A program made the translations under genes and the position numbers. Under the pieces are notes generated by a model. It was not told the DNA's origin. It made no database searches and saw only the letters and a list, made by a program, of their open reading frames with translations. Shown piece after piece: positions 35,863 to 44,854 of a stretch of DNA of 64,000 nucleotides (the stretch's first letter is position 1; every line of letters begins with the position of its first letter). Source of the DNA: Enhydrobacter sp. (GTDB lineage Bacteria > Pseudomonadota > Alphaproteobacteria > Reyranellales > Reyranellaceae); NCBI GenBank assembly GCA_026126105.1, contig JAHCJV010000018.1:16725-80724 (forward strand). The letters run 5' to 3'.

Positions 35863-38046
35863 GGTGTTGTAGGTCGTGGCGCCGCTCGGCGCCGCGCGAT
35901 CCTCGGCCAGGGCATTGGCGCAGCCGCTGGTGTCCGTGCCGTCCGCGTCGGGCGCGAACCACGCACCCTCCTTGATCGAGATCACGCCCGCCGCGATGTC
36001 TCGCGTCACCTTCGCCGGCAGGAACGTCGCGCCGCGATCGTTGAACACGCGCACCCTGTCGCCGTTCGCAATGCCGCGCGCTGACGCGTCGTCGGCATGC
36101 ATCCAGACATCGTCGGGGTCGACCCGCGCGAGCAGCGGCTGGTTGCCGTGGATCGAATGGGTGCGCGCGCGCGACTTGGGGCTGCAAAGCATGAGCGGAT
36201 GGCGCGGATCGGCCTCGACCGGCGGGATCCAGGTCGGGATCGGCGGTATGACGCCGAGGCCATAGGGATCGGGCTTGGCCGCCAGCGCCATCGAATAGAT
36301 CTCGATCTTGCCCGAGGGCGTCGTGAACCTGTGGTTCTCCGGATCGCGGATCTGCCTTGCGAAGGCCACGGCGTCTTCCGGCGGCGCAAAGCGCGCGACG
36401 CCCTGCGCGGCGAAGGCATCGAAGTCGTCGACGACATCGGCCGTCAGCTCGCGCAGCCACTGCTCCTCGCTCAGCTCGTTGTAATCGTTGATGCCGACCC
36501 GGGCAGCAAGATCGGCAAAGATGTCGATGTCGTTGCGGCACTCGTACATCGGCCGGATCGCCTGCTTCATGTAGATCGCGTAGTGCCCGGCGCCGGCCCA
36601 CGGCGTATGCACGTCGTTGCGCTCCCAGAAGGTCGTCGCTGGCAGCACGATGTCGGCGTACCGCGCGGTCGGAGTCAGGAAATGGTCCTGCACGACGATG
36701 AACTCGACGCCGTCGAGCGAGGCCGCCATCTTGCCGGCGTTGGGGCACTGGTTGAACAGGTCGCCGCCAGCCGAATAGATCAGCTTGATGTCGGCCGGAT
36801 AGCCGCCAGCGGTGCCCTTGGCGAGCAGGTCGGCGAGCAACGGCGTTGCCACCTTCGAATCGACCGGGTTGGTGCCCGGCGGCAGGCTCCTGATACCGCT
36901 CCGGCCGGTGACGCCGTTGCTCACGCCCGTATTGCCACCGACCACGCCGATGTTGCCGGTGATCGCCGCCAGCGCGTAGGCGGCACGATGGAACTGCTCG
37001 CCGAACGCGGTGCGGCCCGGCGCATAACCGCATTGCAGCGCCGCCGGCTTGGCCGAGCCGAACTCGATGGCCAATCGGCGGATGGTCTCGGCCGGGATGC
37101 CGCACAACGGCGCAGCCCACTCCGGGGTCTTGGGCACGCCGTCTCTTTCGCCCATCAGGTACGCGCGGTAGGACGAGCCGGGCGACGCGCCCTCCGGCAG
37201 ATGCGCATCGTCGAAACCGAGAACATGACGGTCGCAGTAGCCCTGGTCATGCAGGCCCTCGCTCACGATGACGTAGGCCATCGCAATCAGCGCGGCAGCA
37301 TCGGTCGACGGCCGGATGAAGATGTGCTCGTCGGCGAGCAGGCGGCTGGTCCGCGTCCGCCGCGGATCGACACAGACGATCCGCACGCCCTTCTTCTTTG
37401 CTTCCCTGAGATATTGCGGCGTGCCGGTGCCGAAAGTGCCGTCGGCCGGGCTCCAGCCCCACATCAGGATGAACTTCGAATTCACGTAGTCGGTCGGCTC
37501 GCGGCCGGCGGTCTTGTAGTCGGCCTTGGCACCGAAGGTCATGCGCACGGCAAAGACTTCGGCCTCCGCCGACATGTTGGACCATAAAGTGGTGCAACCG
37601 CCGAACTTGTGGAAAAAGCGCTTGGCGACGCCGCCGCCATGGAGCATCGACAGGCTGCCCGAGCGCGAGGCGTCGAGGATGGCCCGGTTGCCGTAGCGGT
37701 GCTTCACGCGTTGCAGCTCGCCGGAGACCTGCTCCATGGCCTCGTCCCAGGAAATCCGCTCCCAGCCGCCCGCGCCGCGCGCGCCGACGCGGCGCATGGG
37801 GAATTTCAGCCGATCGGGATGATAGACACGCTCGAGCTGACCGACGCCGCGCGCGCAGGCATGCAGCGGCGGCAAATCGGGCTGCCAGCGTGCCGGATCG
37901 GTCGAGATCCTGACGATCCTGTCCTCGACCACGTGCGCGTTGACCACGCAGCGGCCACCGCAATTGTGGCCGCAGGTGCTGGTGACGATCGTCTCACCCG
38001 GACGCTCGGCACGCCGGGGTGTCTGGTACATTGTCTGGTCGGGCAC
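35827..38046 (-). CDS. Molybdopterin-dependent oxidoreductase, DMSO reductase family
   Basis: A 739-residue bis-MGD enzyme. The N-terminal [4Fe-4S] site is C-x3-C-x3-C in CGHNCGGRC with a fourth Cys in LHACARG. The family motifs WSPADGTFGTGTPQYL, CVDPRRTRTSRLLADEH, RPSTDAAALIAMAYVI, VLPATTFWERND and a C-terminal molydopterin-binding domain (CSPKSRARTHSIHG) follow. The Mo ligand is probably the Ser in SRSGSLSMLHGG. There is no Tat signal and no FeS or membrane subunit gene beside it, so it looks like a soluble single-subunit enzyme. The physiological substrate is unknown. Its 3' end is duplicated at 32.9 kb. Confidence 0.9.
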   Translation of the reverse strand: MPDQTMYQTPRRAERPGETIVTSTCGHNCGGRCVVNAHVVEDRIVRISTDPARWQPDLPPLHACARGVGQLERVYHPDRLKFPMRRVGARGAGGWERISWDEAMEQVSGELQRVKHRYGNRAILDASRSGSLSMLHGGGVAKRFFHKFGGCTTLWSNMSAEAEVFAVRMTFGAKADYKTAGREPTDYVNSKFILMWGWSPADGTFGTGTPQYLREAKKKGVRIVCVDPRRTRTSRLLADEHIFIRPSTDAAALIAMAYVIVSEGLHDQGYCDRHVLGFDDAHLPEGASPGSSYRAYLMGERDGVPKTPEWAAPLCGIPAETIRRLAIEFGSAKPAALQCGYAPGRTAFGEQFHRAAYALAAITGNIGVVGGNTGVSNGVTGRSGIRSLPPGTNPVDSKVATPLLADLLAKGTAGGYPADIKLIYSAGGDLFNQCPNAGKMAASLDGVEFIVVQDHFLTPTARYADIVLPATTFWERNDVHTPWAGAGHYAIYMKQAIRPMYECRNDIDIFADLAARVGINDYNELSEEQWLRELTADVVDDFDAFAAQGVARFAPPEDAVAFARQIRDPENHRFTTPSGKIEIYSMALAAKPDPYGLGVIPPIPTWIPPVEADPRHPLMLCSPKSRARTHSIHGNQPLLARVDPDDVWMHADDASARGIANGDRVRVFNDRGATFLPAKVTRDIAAGVISIKEGAWFAPDADGTDTSGCANALAEDRAAPSGATTYNTNLVEVELAQGR

Positions 38047-38132
38047 GGCATTTACCTCTCCGATGAACTATGCCCGCGAAATGCCGCGCTGTCGTGCGTT
38101 CGCTGTATCGGCGGCTGCGACCCTGTTCGTGA

Positions 38133-39053
38133 TCAGTAGATCTTCGGGACGTACAAATCCGGCGGAACCGGCGAGCGGAGATAATCGGGCTTATGCTCGC
38201 GCACTGGCAGCACGATCGGGGAACGGGGCACGTCCTCGTAGGGAATCTGCTGCAGCAGGTGGTGGATACAGTTGAGCCGCGCCGCTTTCTTGTTCACGCC
38301 TTCGACAACCCACCAGCGCGCTTCGGGGATGTGTGTCCGGTGCAGCATCTCTTCCTTGGCCTTGGTGTACTCTTCCCAGCGGCGTCGTGATTCCAGGTCC
38401 ATCGGGCTGAGCTTCCATTGCTTGAGCGGGTCGCGGATGCGCATCAGGAAACGCAGGTTCTGCTCATGGTCCGTGATCGAGAACCAATATTTGATCAGGA
38501 TTATGCCCGAGCGCACCAGCATGCGCTCGAATTCGGGCACGGTGCGGAAGAATTCCTCGACATCCTCGGCCGCGCAGAATCCCATCACCCGCTCGACGCC
38601 GGCGCGGTTGTACCAGCTCCGGTCGAACAGCACGATTTCGCCGGCCGCCGGCAAATGGGCGACGTAGCGCTGGAAATACCATTGGCTGCGCTCGCGCTCG
38701 GTCGGCGCGGACAACGCCACCGTCCGGCAGACGCGCGGATTGAGACGTTGCGTCACGCGCTTGATCACGCCGCCCTTGCCCGCGGCATCGCGGCCCTCGA
38801 ACAGCACGACGACCTTGAGGCCCTTGTGCACGACCCAGTCCTGCAGCCTGATCAGCTCGCGCTGCAGGCGCAGCAGCTCCTTGAAATAGTTGTGGCGGCC
38901 GGCGCTGTCCGGCAGGGGACTGTCGCCTTCCTCGTCGAGCAGCCGCGCCAGGCGCTCGTCGTCCATCTCGAGCTCCCGCTCCTCGTCGATACTGTCGGCC
39001 ATCTCTTCGTGAAGGCGCGCGCGCAGTGCCTGGTCGTCCTTGTCTTCAGTCAT
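38133..39053 (-). CDS. ppk2: Polyphosphate kinase 2
   Basis: A 306-residue PPK2-family kinase that transfers phosphate between polyphosphate and nucleotides. The Walker A FEGRDAAGKGGVIKR, the lid region ALSAPTERERSQWYFQRYV, Walker B FDRSWYNRAGVERVMGF and SITDHEQNLRFLMRIRDPLKQWKLSPMD (shown only to locate it, residues about 190-215) match the class. The acidic N-terminal extension of about 50 residues is common. The ATG at 39053 follows GAGGAG at 8 bases; a TTG two codons upstream is less likely. Confidence 0.95.
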   Translation of the reverse strand: MTEDKDDQALRARLHEEMADSIDEERELEMDDERLARLLDEEGDSPLPDSAGRHNYFKELLRLQRELIRLQDWVVHKGLKVVVLFEGRDAAGKGGVIKRVTQRLNPRVCRTVALSAPTERERSQWYFQRYVAHLPAAGEIVLFDRSWYNRAGVERVMGFCAAEDVEEFFRTVPEFERMLVRSGIILIKYWFSITDHEQNLRFLMRIRDPLKQWKLSPMDLESRRRWEEYTKAKEEMLHRTHIPEARWWVVEGVNKKAARLNCIHHLLQQIPYEDVPRSPIVLPVREHKPDYLRSPVPPDLYVPKIY

Positions 39054-39212
39054 GTGCAATGCTCCTCAAGGCTTCACGAGCCGTCGCGCGCCCGCATTTC
39101 GAGTTTGCCAGATTCCGACGTCGTTCCGTCGGCCTCGTCGCCAACCCAAGAGCACAACTGGCCATTGCCGCGTGACAGCATCGTGACGGTGGGAAGGCGG
39201 CCGAGAAGCGCC

Positions 39213-40847
39213 TCATCCCCTCATTCGCTCCAGCATCCGCTCGGCAATTTCGCGCTCGCCGGAAACAACGAGGTTCGCACCGAGCGTGTCGAGGTGCGCG
39301 ACCGTGGCGTCCGAATGGGCACGCGCGAGGATCTCCAGGGAGCGGCTGCCGGCGCGCGCCTGCTCTACGACCTGGCCCGCCTCGAAGGCCTCGGGAATGG
39401 TCACGACGACCCGCTGCGCCCCGGCGACGTTGGCAGCCACGAGGATGTCGGGCGCGGCGGCATTGCCGACGATGACCTCGGCGCCGTCGCGGCGCGCCTG
39501 GGCAATCGCCGGTTCTCTGGTCTCGATGACGACGAAGGCTTTGCCCGTGCGCGCCAACTCGGCCCCGATATAGGAGCCGACACGCCCATAGCCGATCAGT
39601 ACGGAATGCCCGGTCAGTCCGGTGGGCACGACCTCGGGCGGCTGCCCCGATACATCGGCCTGTCGTGCCGGGCGCAGCCGGTCCACGAGAGCGAAGAGCA
39701 GCGGGTTGAGGACGATCGAGATAATCGCCCCGGCCAGCACGAGGTCGCGCGCCTCGGCCGGCACCAGCGCAAGCGATATGCCGAGCCCGATCAGGATGAA
39801 GGAGAATTCGCCGATCTGCGCCAGGCTGGCGGAGATCGTGAGCGCCGTCGCGCTCGGGTAGCCGAAGGCGCGGACGATCAGATAGGCCGCCGCCGACTTG
39901 CCGACCATGATGATCGCGACCGTGGCGAGCACCGCCAGGGGCGACTGAACGAACACCATGGGATTGAGCAGCATCCCGACCGAAACGAAGAAGAGGACGG
40001 CGAACGCATCGCGGAGCGGCATCGCTTCCTCGGTTGCCTGCTGGCTGAGCTCGCTCTCCCCCATCACCATGCCGGCGAAGAAGGCCCCGAGAGCGAACGA
40101 GACGTCGAACATCTTGGCAGCACCGAACGCCACTCCGATCGCGATGGCATAGACGGACAGCCGGAACAGCTCGCGGGAGCCGCTCTGGGCAGTGTAGTGC
40201 ATGATCCACGGGATGACCCGCCGCCCCACCAGCAGCATCAACGTCACGAATATTCCGACCTTGGCCAGCGTCACCAGGAGCGCGAAGAGCATGCGGGTCA
40301 GCGGAACGTCGTCCCCGGCCATCATGGTTGCAGCCGCTGGCACGAGGACCAGCGCCAGCACCATCGCCAGGTCCTCGACGATCAACCAGCCGACGGCGAT
40401 GCGCCCGCGATCCGTGTCGAGGATGTGCCGGTCCTGCAGCGCACGGATAAGGACGACCGTGCTCGCGACGGAAAGCGCCAGCCCGAACACCAGACCCGCC
40501 GCCAGCGGCCAGCCGAGCAAACGCGCCAGTCCCACTCCCATCGCGGTCGCGACGGCAATCTGCCCGATGGCGCCCGGAACGGCGATGTGGGCGACGGACA
40601 TCAGGTCCTTCAGCGAGAAATGCAGGCCGACGCCGAACATCAGCAGTATGACGCCGATCTCCGCCAGCTCGGAAGCAAGCGCAAGGTCGGCAGTGAATCC
40701 CGGCGTAAAAGGCCCAACGGCCACGCCGGCAAGCAAGTAGCCGACGATCGGCTGGATCCGCAACCGGTGTGCAACGGCGCCGAGCACGAAAGCGAGCGCC
40801 AGACCGGCGGCGATGGTGGCGATGAGTGGAGTCTGGTGGTCGAGCAT
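39213..40847 (-). CDS. Monovalent cation:proton antiporter-2 (KefB/YbaL-type) with TrkA-N domain
   Basis: A 544-residue inner-membrane protein. About 12 membrane spans cover residues 1-385 (LIATIAAGLALAFVLGAVA, VGYLLAGVAVGPFTPG, the helix-break motif VGPFTPGF and FGLALSVASTVVLIRAL). A cytoplasmic Rossmann RCK domain follows (HSVLIGYGRVGSYIGAELA, AEVIVGNAAAPDIL). It exchanges K+ or Na+ for protons. The RCK domain binds NAD(H) and gates transport in relatives. No KefF/KefG accessory gene is adjacent. Confidence 0.93.
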   Translation of the reverse strand: MLDHQTPLIATIAAGLALAFVLGAVAHRLRIQPIVGYLLAGVAVGPFTPGFTADLALASELAEIGVILLMFGVGLHFSLKDLMSVAHIAVPGAIGQIAVATAMGVGLARLLGWPLAAGLVFGLALSVASTVVLIRALQDRHILDTDRGRIAVGWLIVEDLAMVLALVLVPAAATMMAGDDVPLTRMLFALLVTLAKVGIFVTLMLLVGRRVIPWIMHYTAQSGSRELFRLSVYAIAIGVAFGAAKMFDVSFALGAFFAGMVMGESELSQQATEEAMPLRDAFAVLFFVSVGMLLNPMVFVQSPLAVLATVAIIMVGKSAAAYLIVRAFGYPSATALTISASLAQIGEFSFILIGLGISLALVPAEARDLVLAGAIISIVLNPLLFALVDRLRPARQADVSGQPPEVVPTGLTGHSVLIGYGRVGSYIGAELARTGKAFVVIETREPAIAQARRDGAEVIVGNAAAPDILVAANVAGAQRVVVTIPEAFEAGQVVEQARAGSRSLEILARAHSDATVAHLDTLGANLVVSGEREIAERMLERMRG

Positions 40848-40925
40848 TGGGCTCCTCAGGACGTGCGGGGCATGGAACTCCGGCCGTTCAGATCCGTCCG
40901 TAAAGGCTCGACGAGAATCCTAGGG

Positions 40926-41273
40926 TTACGTTCGCTCCGTTTGACTTGGCTTGGCACCCGCGCGAGGCGGTCCGCGCGTAAGATACCCCACGGACGACGC
41001 ACCGGTCGGCGGCCAGAACGACCCAACGGCGGCATTCGTTCCGATGCGAAGGAACGGAATTTCCGCCTGCGTGGAAACAGCGCCGACGGGCGGCAACGGA
41101 TCGTACGGTCCATCCAGCTGACGCATGCGCCCCGCTACCCGCAATAGCGGCTTGCCGGGCAGCAATCCACGCTCCTGCTGGCTCGCGTCCAGAGCGAAAC
41201 CCGTGTTCACGGGCGCGCGAGCGGAGCGCGGCGGTCCTCCGGACCAGATGATCGCGCCACCGGCAAGCAACAA
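40926..41273 (-). CDS. Doubtful small ORF in a 470-bp gap
   Basis: The 473-bp gap between the antiporter gene and the aldo/keto reductase gene holds no clear gene. The best candidate is a 115-codon minus-strand frame that would start at a TTG; upstream in frame a hydrophobic stretch (VAILLLAGGAIIWSGG) could be a membrane anchor. The rest (Pro/Gly/Arg-rich) matches nothing I recognise and there is no ribosome-binding site. It may be non-coding or a degraded secreted-protein gene. Confidence 0.25.
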   Translation of the reverse strand: MLLAGGAIIWSGGPPRSARAPVNTGFALDASQQERGLLPGKPLLRVAGRMRQLDGPYDPLPPVGAVSTQAEIPFLRIGTNAAVGSFWPPTGASSVGYLTRGPPRAGAKPSQTERT

Positions 41274-41320
41274 TATCGCGACGCAAGCGGCGCGAACGGC
41301 AGAGATGAGGACGGGGCCGA

Positions 41321-42295
41321 TCAGCGGGCGACCGCCTTCTGCTCTTCGAGCCGGTCCGTCGCCGGAGGCGGCGTGCGCGACAAGTCGGAGATCTCCTGGC
41401 GCAGTTCCGGCGTCATCGCGACGTCGACCGATGCGAGCGAGTCCTTGAGCTGGTCGAGATTGCGCGCACCGACGATCGGCGCGGTGATCGCCGGATGCGC
41501 CGAGACCCAGGCGATCGCCGCGCTCACCGGATGCAGACCCTTATTCCGGCACAAGGCGACGTACTTCTCCGCCGTCTCGAACGCCCACTGCTCGCCGTAG
41601 CGCGCCTCGTACATCTTGTTGGTCCTGAGCCGGCCCGAGGCCTGGCGGAAATACTTGCCCGACAGCAGGCCGGCCGCGGCGGGGCTGTAGGGAATGACGC
41701 CGATGCCGTTGTGCTCGGCCATCGGCAGAATCTCGACCTCGGCCTGGCGCTTGACCAGGCTGTACATCGGCTGGATGACCTGCAGGCGCGCCCAGTTGTT
41801 GCGCTCCTGGATGTCGACCGCCCGCTGGGTCTGCCACGCCGACCAGTTGCTGACGGCGGGGTAGATCACCTTGCCCGCGCGCACCAGATCCTCGAGCCCG
41901 CGCATCGACTCCTCGATCGGCACCATCGCGTCGTAGCGATGCAGGAACAGCACGTCGATGCGATCGGTCTGCAGGCGGCGCAGGCAGCCCTCGATCGCCT
42001 CGACCATGTGCCGCCGCGAGGTGCCGCGCGCGTTGAGGTCGGGGCGGATCTGGGCATTGACCTTGGTGGTGATCACCAGATCGTTGCGGTGATCCTTCGC
42101 GAGCCGGCCGAGGATCTCTTCCGACACGCCCTTGTTGTATTCGTTCGCGGTGTCGAAGAAATTGATGCCGGCGTCACGCACCGCCTTGTACATCGCCGCC
42201 GACGTCGCCTCGTCGGCATCGCCGCCGAACGACATGGTGCCGAAGCAGAGCTGGGAGACCTGAACGCCGGTGCGACCGAGAAGCTTGTATTTCAT
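41321..42295 (-). CDS. Aldo/keto reductase
   Basis: A 324-residue NADPH-dependent (beta/alpha)8-barrel reductase. The opening YKLLGRTGVQVSQLCFGTM and the catalytic tetrad are recognisable: Asp and Tyr in FFDTANEYNKG, Lys in VITTKVNA, and His in VLFLHRYD. The cofactor-binding AITAPIVGARNLDQLKDSL near the C-terminus is typical of the AKR11/YajO-like group. It is cytosolic. The carbonyl substrate is unknown. The degenerate vapBC pair lies immediately upstream. Confidence 0.93.
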   Translation of the reverse strand: MKYKLLGRTGVQVSQLCFGTMSFGGDADEATSAAMYKAVRDAGINFFDTANEYNKGVSEEILGRLAKDHRNDLVITTKVNAQIRPDLNARGTSRRHMVEAIEGCLRRLQTDRIDVLFLHRYDAMVPIEESMRGLEDLVRAGKVIYPAVSNWSAWQTQRAVDIQERNNWARLQVIQPMYSLVKRQAEVEILPMAEHNGIGVIPYSPAAAGLLSGKYFRQASGRLRTNKMYEARYGEQWAFETAEKYVALCRNKGLHPVSAAIAWVSAHPAITAPIVGARNLDQLKDSLASVDVAMTPELRQEISDLSRTPPPATDRLEEQKAVAR

Positions 42296-42303
42296 GGCCC
42301 GTT

Positions 42304-42522
42304 CTAGGCCAGCCAGTTCTCGACCCGCAAGCCCGGCACGCGACGGAACTCGCGCATGGTGTTTGTGACGACCGCTGCACCGAGCGCGACGGCTGCGTGG
42401 CGATAAGCATGTCGAGGGTGCGAATGCGCTTCGGGCGAATGCTCGTGCAGAGGTCTGAGCAGCTGCGCAGAACGGCGGCGCAGCGCCTCAATGCAGATGT
42501 CCGTGTCCAGCACATGGGTCAC
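42304..42522 (-). pseudogene. Degenerate VapC toxin (PIN domain) with internal deletion and frameshift
   Basis: The start, a GTG overlapping the vapB stop, leads into THVLDTDICIEALRRRSAQL, the N-terminus of VapC with the first catalytic Asp. About 50 residues of the PIN domain are then missing. The segment TLDMLIA, which holds a further catalytic Asp, is present only in another frame. The reading frame resumes with ALGAAVVTNTMREFRRVPGL and RVENWLA, the normal VapC C-terminus. A functional VapC is about 130-140 residues; this product would be 72 and lacks active-site residues. It is a dead toxin. Confidence 0.85.
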
Positions 42523-42842
42523 CGCCACTTGAACGTTCGCTTCTGCGCCGGGGCTTTGACGCGGCGGATCGGGTGCTCGGGATCGGCAAGCGCATAGGCC
42601 TCGGCAATCGATTCCCAAGGATCGTTCTTTGACAGGAGCACCACGCCTCCCGGAACGCGCTGCACGTAGACCTACTCACCCTCGAAGCGGAACTCCTTGG
42701 GCAGGCGCACGGCTTGGCTGCGGCCGTTCTTGAAGAGCTTGGCGGTCTGCTTTGGTTTCGGAGGTTGGTCTATATCGCTTGGTATATATTGAGTGGCCTC
42801 GTCGTTCACCACTCTCGCCGGCCGGGGCTTGCGCTTCGTCAT
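42519..42842 (-). pseudogene. VapB-type antitoxin interrupted by an in-frame TAG
   Basis: The frame opens at ATG 42842 and encodes a VapB/AbrB-fold antitoxin: QTAKLFKNGRSQAVRLPKEF, then RFEGE, a TAG at 42674-42672, then VYVQRVPGGVVLLSKNDPWE and a C-terminal toxin-binding tail ending KAPAQKRTFKWR. In intact relatives the TAG position is a charged or polar residue within EGDEVYV. A single substitution (for example GAG or AAG to TAG) would explain it. The first 35 residues form an unusual N-terminal extension. The gene overlaps the upstream small gene (ATGA) and vapC (GTGA), so the operon layout is still intact. Confidence 0.85.
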
Positions 42843-43102
42843 TTCCTGGTTGCCTCCAGGAACTTCACCCCGTCGCCGGTCAGCGTGATCGACACCGGCG
42901 GATCGCCGTCGACACGTAGCCAGCGGCGTGCGGCGGCGAGCCGGATCGCGGCATCGAGCGCGTCGCGGTTGGCGGTGCCCAGCCTGGTCTGGACCTTGTC
43001 GACGTGCGTCCAGGTCGGCGGCGGGCGGCGCCCGGTCAGCTCATGGACGGCATTCAGCAGGGCGAGCAGGAAATCGCCGGGACTGGTCGGTGTGTTTGCC
43101 AT
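42839..43102 (-). CDS. Small hypothetical protein upstream of vapBC (87 aa)
   Basis: An 87-residue protein ([59 protein letters not shown]) that looks like a small winged-helix fold, with a terminal [13 protein letters not shown] strand-helix. It overlaps the antitoxin gene by four bases. No ribosome-binding site precedes the ATG, but TATACT lies a few bases before it, so a leaderless transcript is possible. It may be an operon regulator; this is an inference from fold and position. Confidence 0.65.
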   Translation of the reverse strand: MANTPTSPGDFLLALLNAVHELTGRRPPPTWTHVDKVQTRLGTANRDALDAAIRLAAARRWLRVDGDPPVSITLTGDGVKFLEATRK

Positions 43103-43162
43103 AGCGAAAGTATAGGAGCGGACCGGCTCGCGCGTCCGCCCGAATCGCTCTACGCTCCGTGC

Positions 43163-44767
43163 ATGGATACTTACGATTTCATCGTCACCGGCGCGGGCTC
43201 AGCCGGTTGTGCCGTCGCCGGCCGCCTCTCCGAGGATGGCCGTTTTCGCGTGCTGCTGCTCGAGGCCGGGCCGCGCGACTCCTATCCGTGGATCCACGTC
43301 CCGCTCGGCTACCACAAGACCTTCAACAATCCGAAGGTGAACTGGATGTTCGACTCGGAGCCCGAGCCCGAGCTGAACAACCGCGTCATGTACCAGCCGC
43401 GCGGCAAGGTGCTGGGCGGCACCAGCTCGATCAACGGCATGGTCTACATGCGCGGCAATGCCGCCGATTACGACGAATGGCGCCAGCGCGGCTGCGAGGG
43501 CTGGGACTACGACTCGGTGCTGCCCTACTTCAAGAAGGCCGAGGACAACGTCCGCGGCGCCGACGAATTCCATGGCACTGGCGGGCCGCTCAAAGTGTCC
43601 GATCATGCCTGGCAGCCCACGCTGGCGAAGGCGTTGCACGATGCAGCAGTGCAGGCCGGCATTCCCGACAATCCCGATTTCAACGGCGCCAACCAGGAAG
43701 GCGTCGGCTTCTACCAGACGACCATCAACCGGTCGCGGCGGTGGTCGAGCGCCCGGGCGTACCTGTCCGGCGCGAAGCAGCGCAAGAACCTGACGATCGC
43801 CACCTCGGCGCACGCGACACGCCTGCTGATCGAGAACGGGCGCTGCGTCGGGGTCGAGTACCGGACTCCGGGCGGCCTCGAGCAGGCTCGGGCCAAGCGC
43901 GAGGTGATCGTGTCCGGCGGTGTCTATGGCTCGCCGCAGCTCCTGATGCTGTCGGGCCTGGGGCCGGCCGAGCATCTCAGGAAGCACGGCATCGAGGTCG
44001 TGCGCGACATGCCGGGCGTCGGCAGCCACCTGCATGACCACTTCAACACTTACGTCGCCTACAAGTGCTCGCAGCCGGTGACCATGAACGACCTGGTGAA
44101 CAGCCTGCCGCGCCGCATCCTGGCGGCGGCGCAATACGCCTTCGGCCGAACCGGCCCACTTGCCAGCATGGGACTTTATGTCGGCGCCATGGTGCGCAGC
44201 GACAAGCGGCTTGAGAGGCCGGACCTGCAGATCAACATGACCGCCTGGGCGATCAAGGATCGCAATCGCCACGGCGTCGTCGCCCAACCCTTCTCCGCCT
44301 TTGGCCTGAGCCCGGTACACCTGCGGCCCGACGGGCGCGGAACGGTGCGGCTGAAGTCGCCCGACCCGCTGGCGGCGCCGGAGATCCGCTTCAACTTCCT
44401 GAAGAGCGCCAACGACTACAGCGCGATGATCCAGGGCATGCGCATCTGCCGCGAGATCGCCAGGCAGCCGGCGCTCAAGCCGTTCGTCGTCGAGGAGATC
44501 CTGCCGGGCCCGCAGGTCACCGAGGAGGCCGACCTCAAGGCCGACATTCGCGCCCGCGGCGTCTCCAATCTGCATCCCGTCGGCACGTGCCGCATGGGTC
44601 GCGGCGCCGACGACGTGGTCGATCCGCAACTCAAGGTCTACGGCATCGAGGGCCTGCGCATCGCTGACGCGTCCGTCATGCCGTCGATCGTCGCGGGCAA
44701 CACCAACGCCCCGTCGATCATGATCGGCGAGAAATGCGCCGATATGGTGCGGCAGGCGGTTAGGTAG
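43163..44767 (+). CDS. GMC oxidoreductase (choline/alcohol dehydrogenase-like)
   Basis: A 534-residue FAD enzyme. It has [19 protein letters not shown], the GMC signature 1 region [19 protein letters not shown], signature 2 [19 protein letters not shown] and the C-terminal [12 protein letters not shown] with catalytic His, then [15 protein letters not shown]. It resembles BetA and the polyethylene-glycol and long-chain alcohol dehydrogenases, but no betaine genes are near. It is a different branch from the GMC enzyme at 30.8 kb. There is no ribosome-binding site visible before the ATG. Confidence 0.93.
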   Translation: MDTYDFIVTGAGSAGCAVAGRLSEDGRFRVLLLEAGPRDSYPWIHVPLGYHKTFNNPKVNWMFDSEPEPELNNRVMYQPRGKVLGGTSSINGMVYMRGNAADYDEWRQRGCEGWDYDSVLPYFKKAEDNVRGADEFHGTGGPLKVSDHAWQPTLAKALHDAAVQAGIPDNPDFNGANQEGVGFYQTTINRSRRWSSARAYLSGAKQRKNLTIATSAHATRLLIENGRCVGVEYRTPGGLEQARAKREVIVSGGVYGSPQLLMLSGLGPAEHLRKHGIEVVRDMPGVGSHLHDHFNTYVAYKCSQPVTMNDLVNSLPRRILAAAQYAFGRTGPLASMGLYVGAMVRSDKRLERPDLQINMTAWAIKDRNRHGVVAQPFSAFGLSPVHLRPDGRGTVRLKSPDPLAAPEIRFNFLKSANDYSAMIQGMRICREIARQPALKPFVVEEILPGPQVTEEADLKADIRARGVSNLHPVGTCRMGRGADDVVDPQLKVYGIEGLRIADASVMPSIVAGNTNAPSIMIGEKCADMVRQAVR

Positions 44768-44854
44768 TTCCGCAGGCCGACGAACGGGCGGCCCTTGAGT
44801 GCACTGCCCCGATGGGGTCTTATGGCGCATCTTTGCCCATGAAGGATTTCGCGC

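Noticed and set aside
42672..42674. TAG in the antitoxin gene as a recoded codon (pyrrolysine-like) or read-through
   Set aside because: No pyrrolysine genes are expected in this type of organism, and the partner toxin is also broken, so decay is the simpler explanation.
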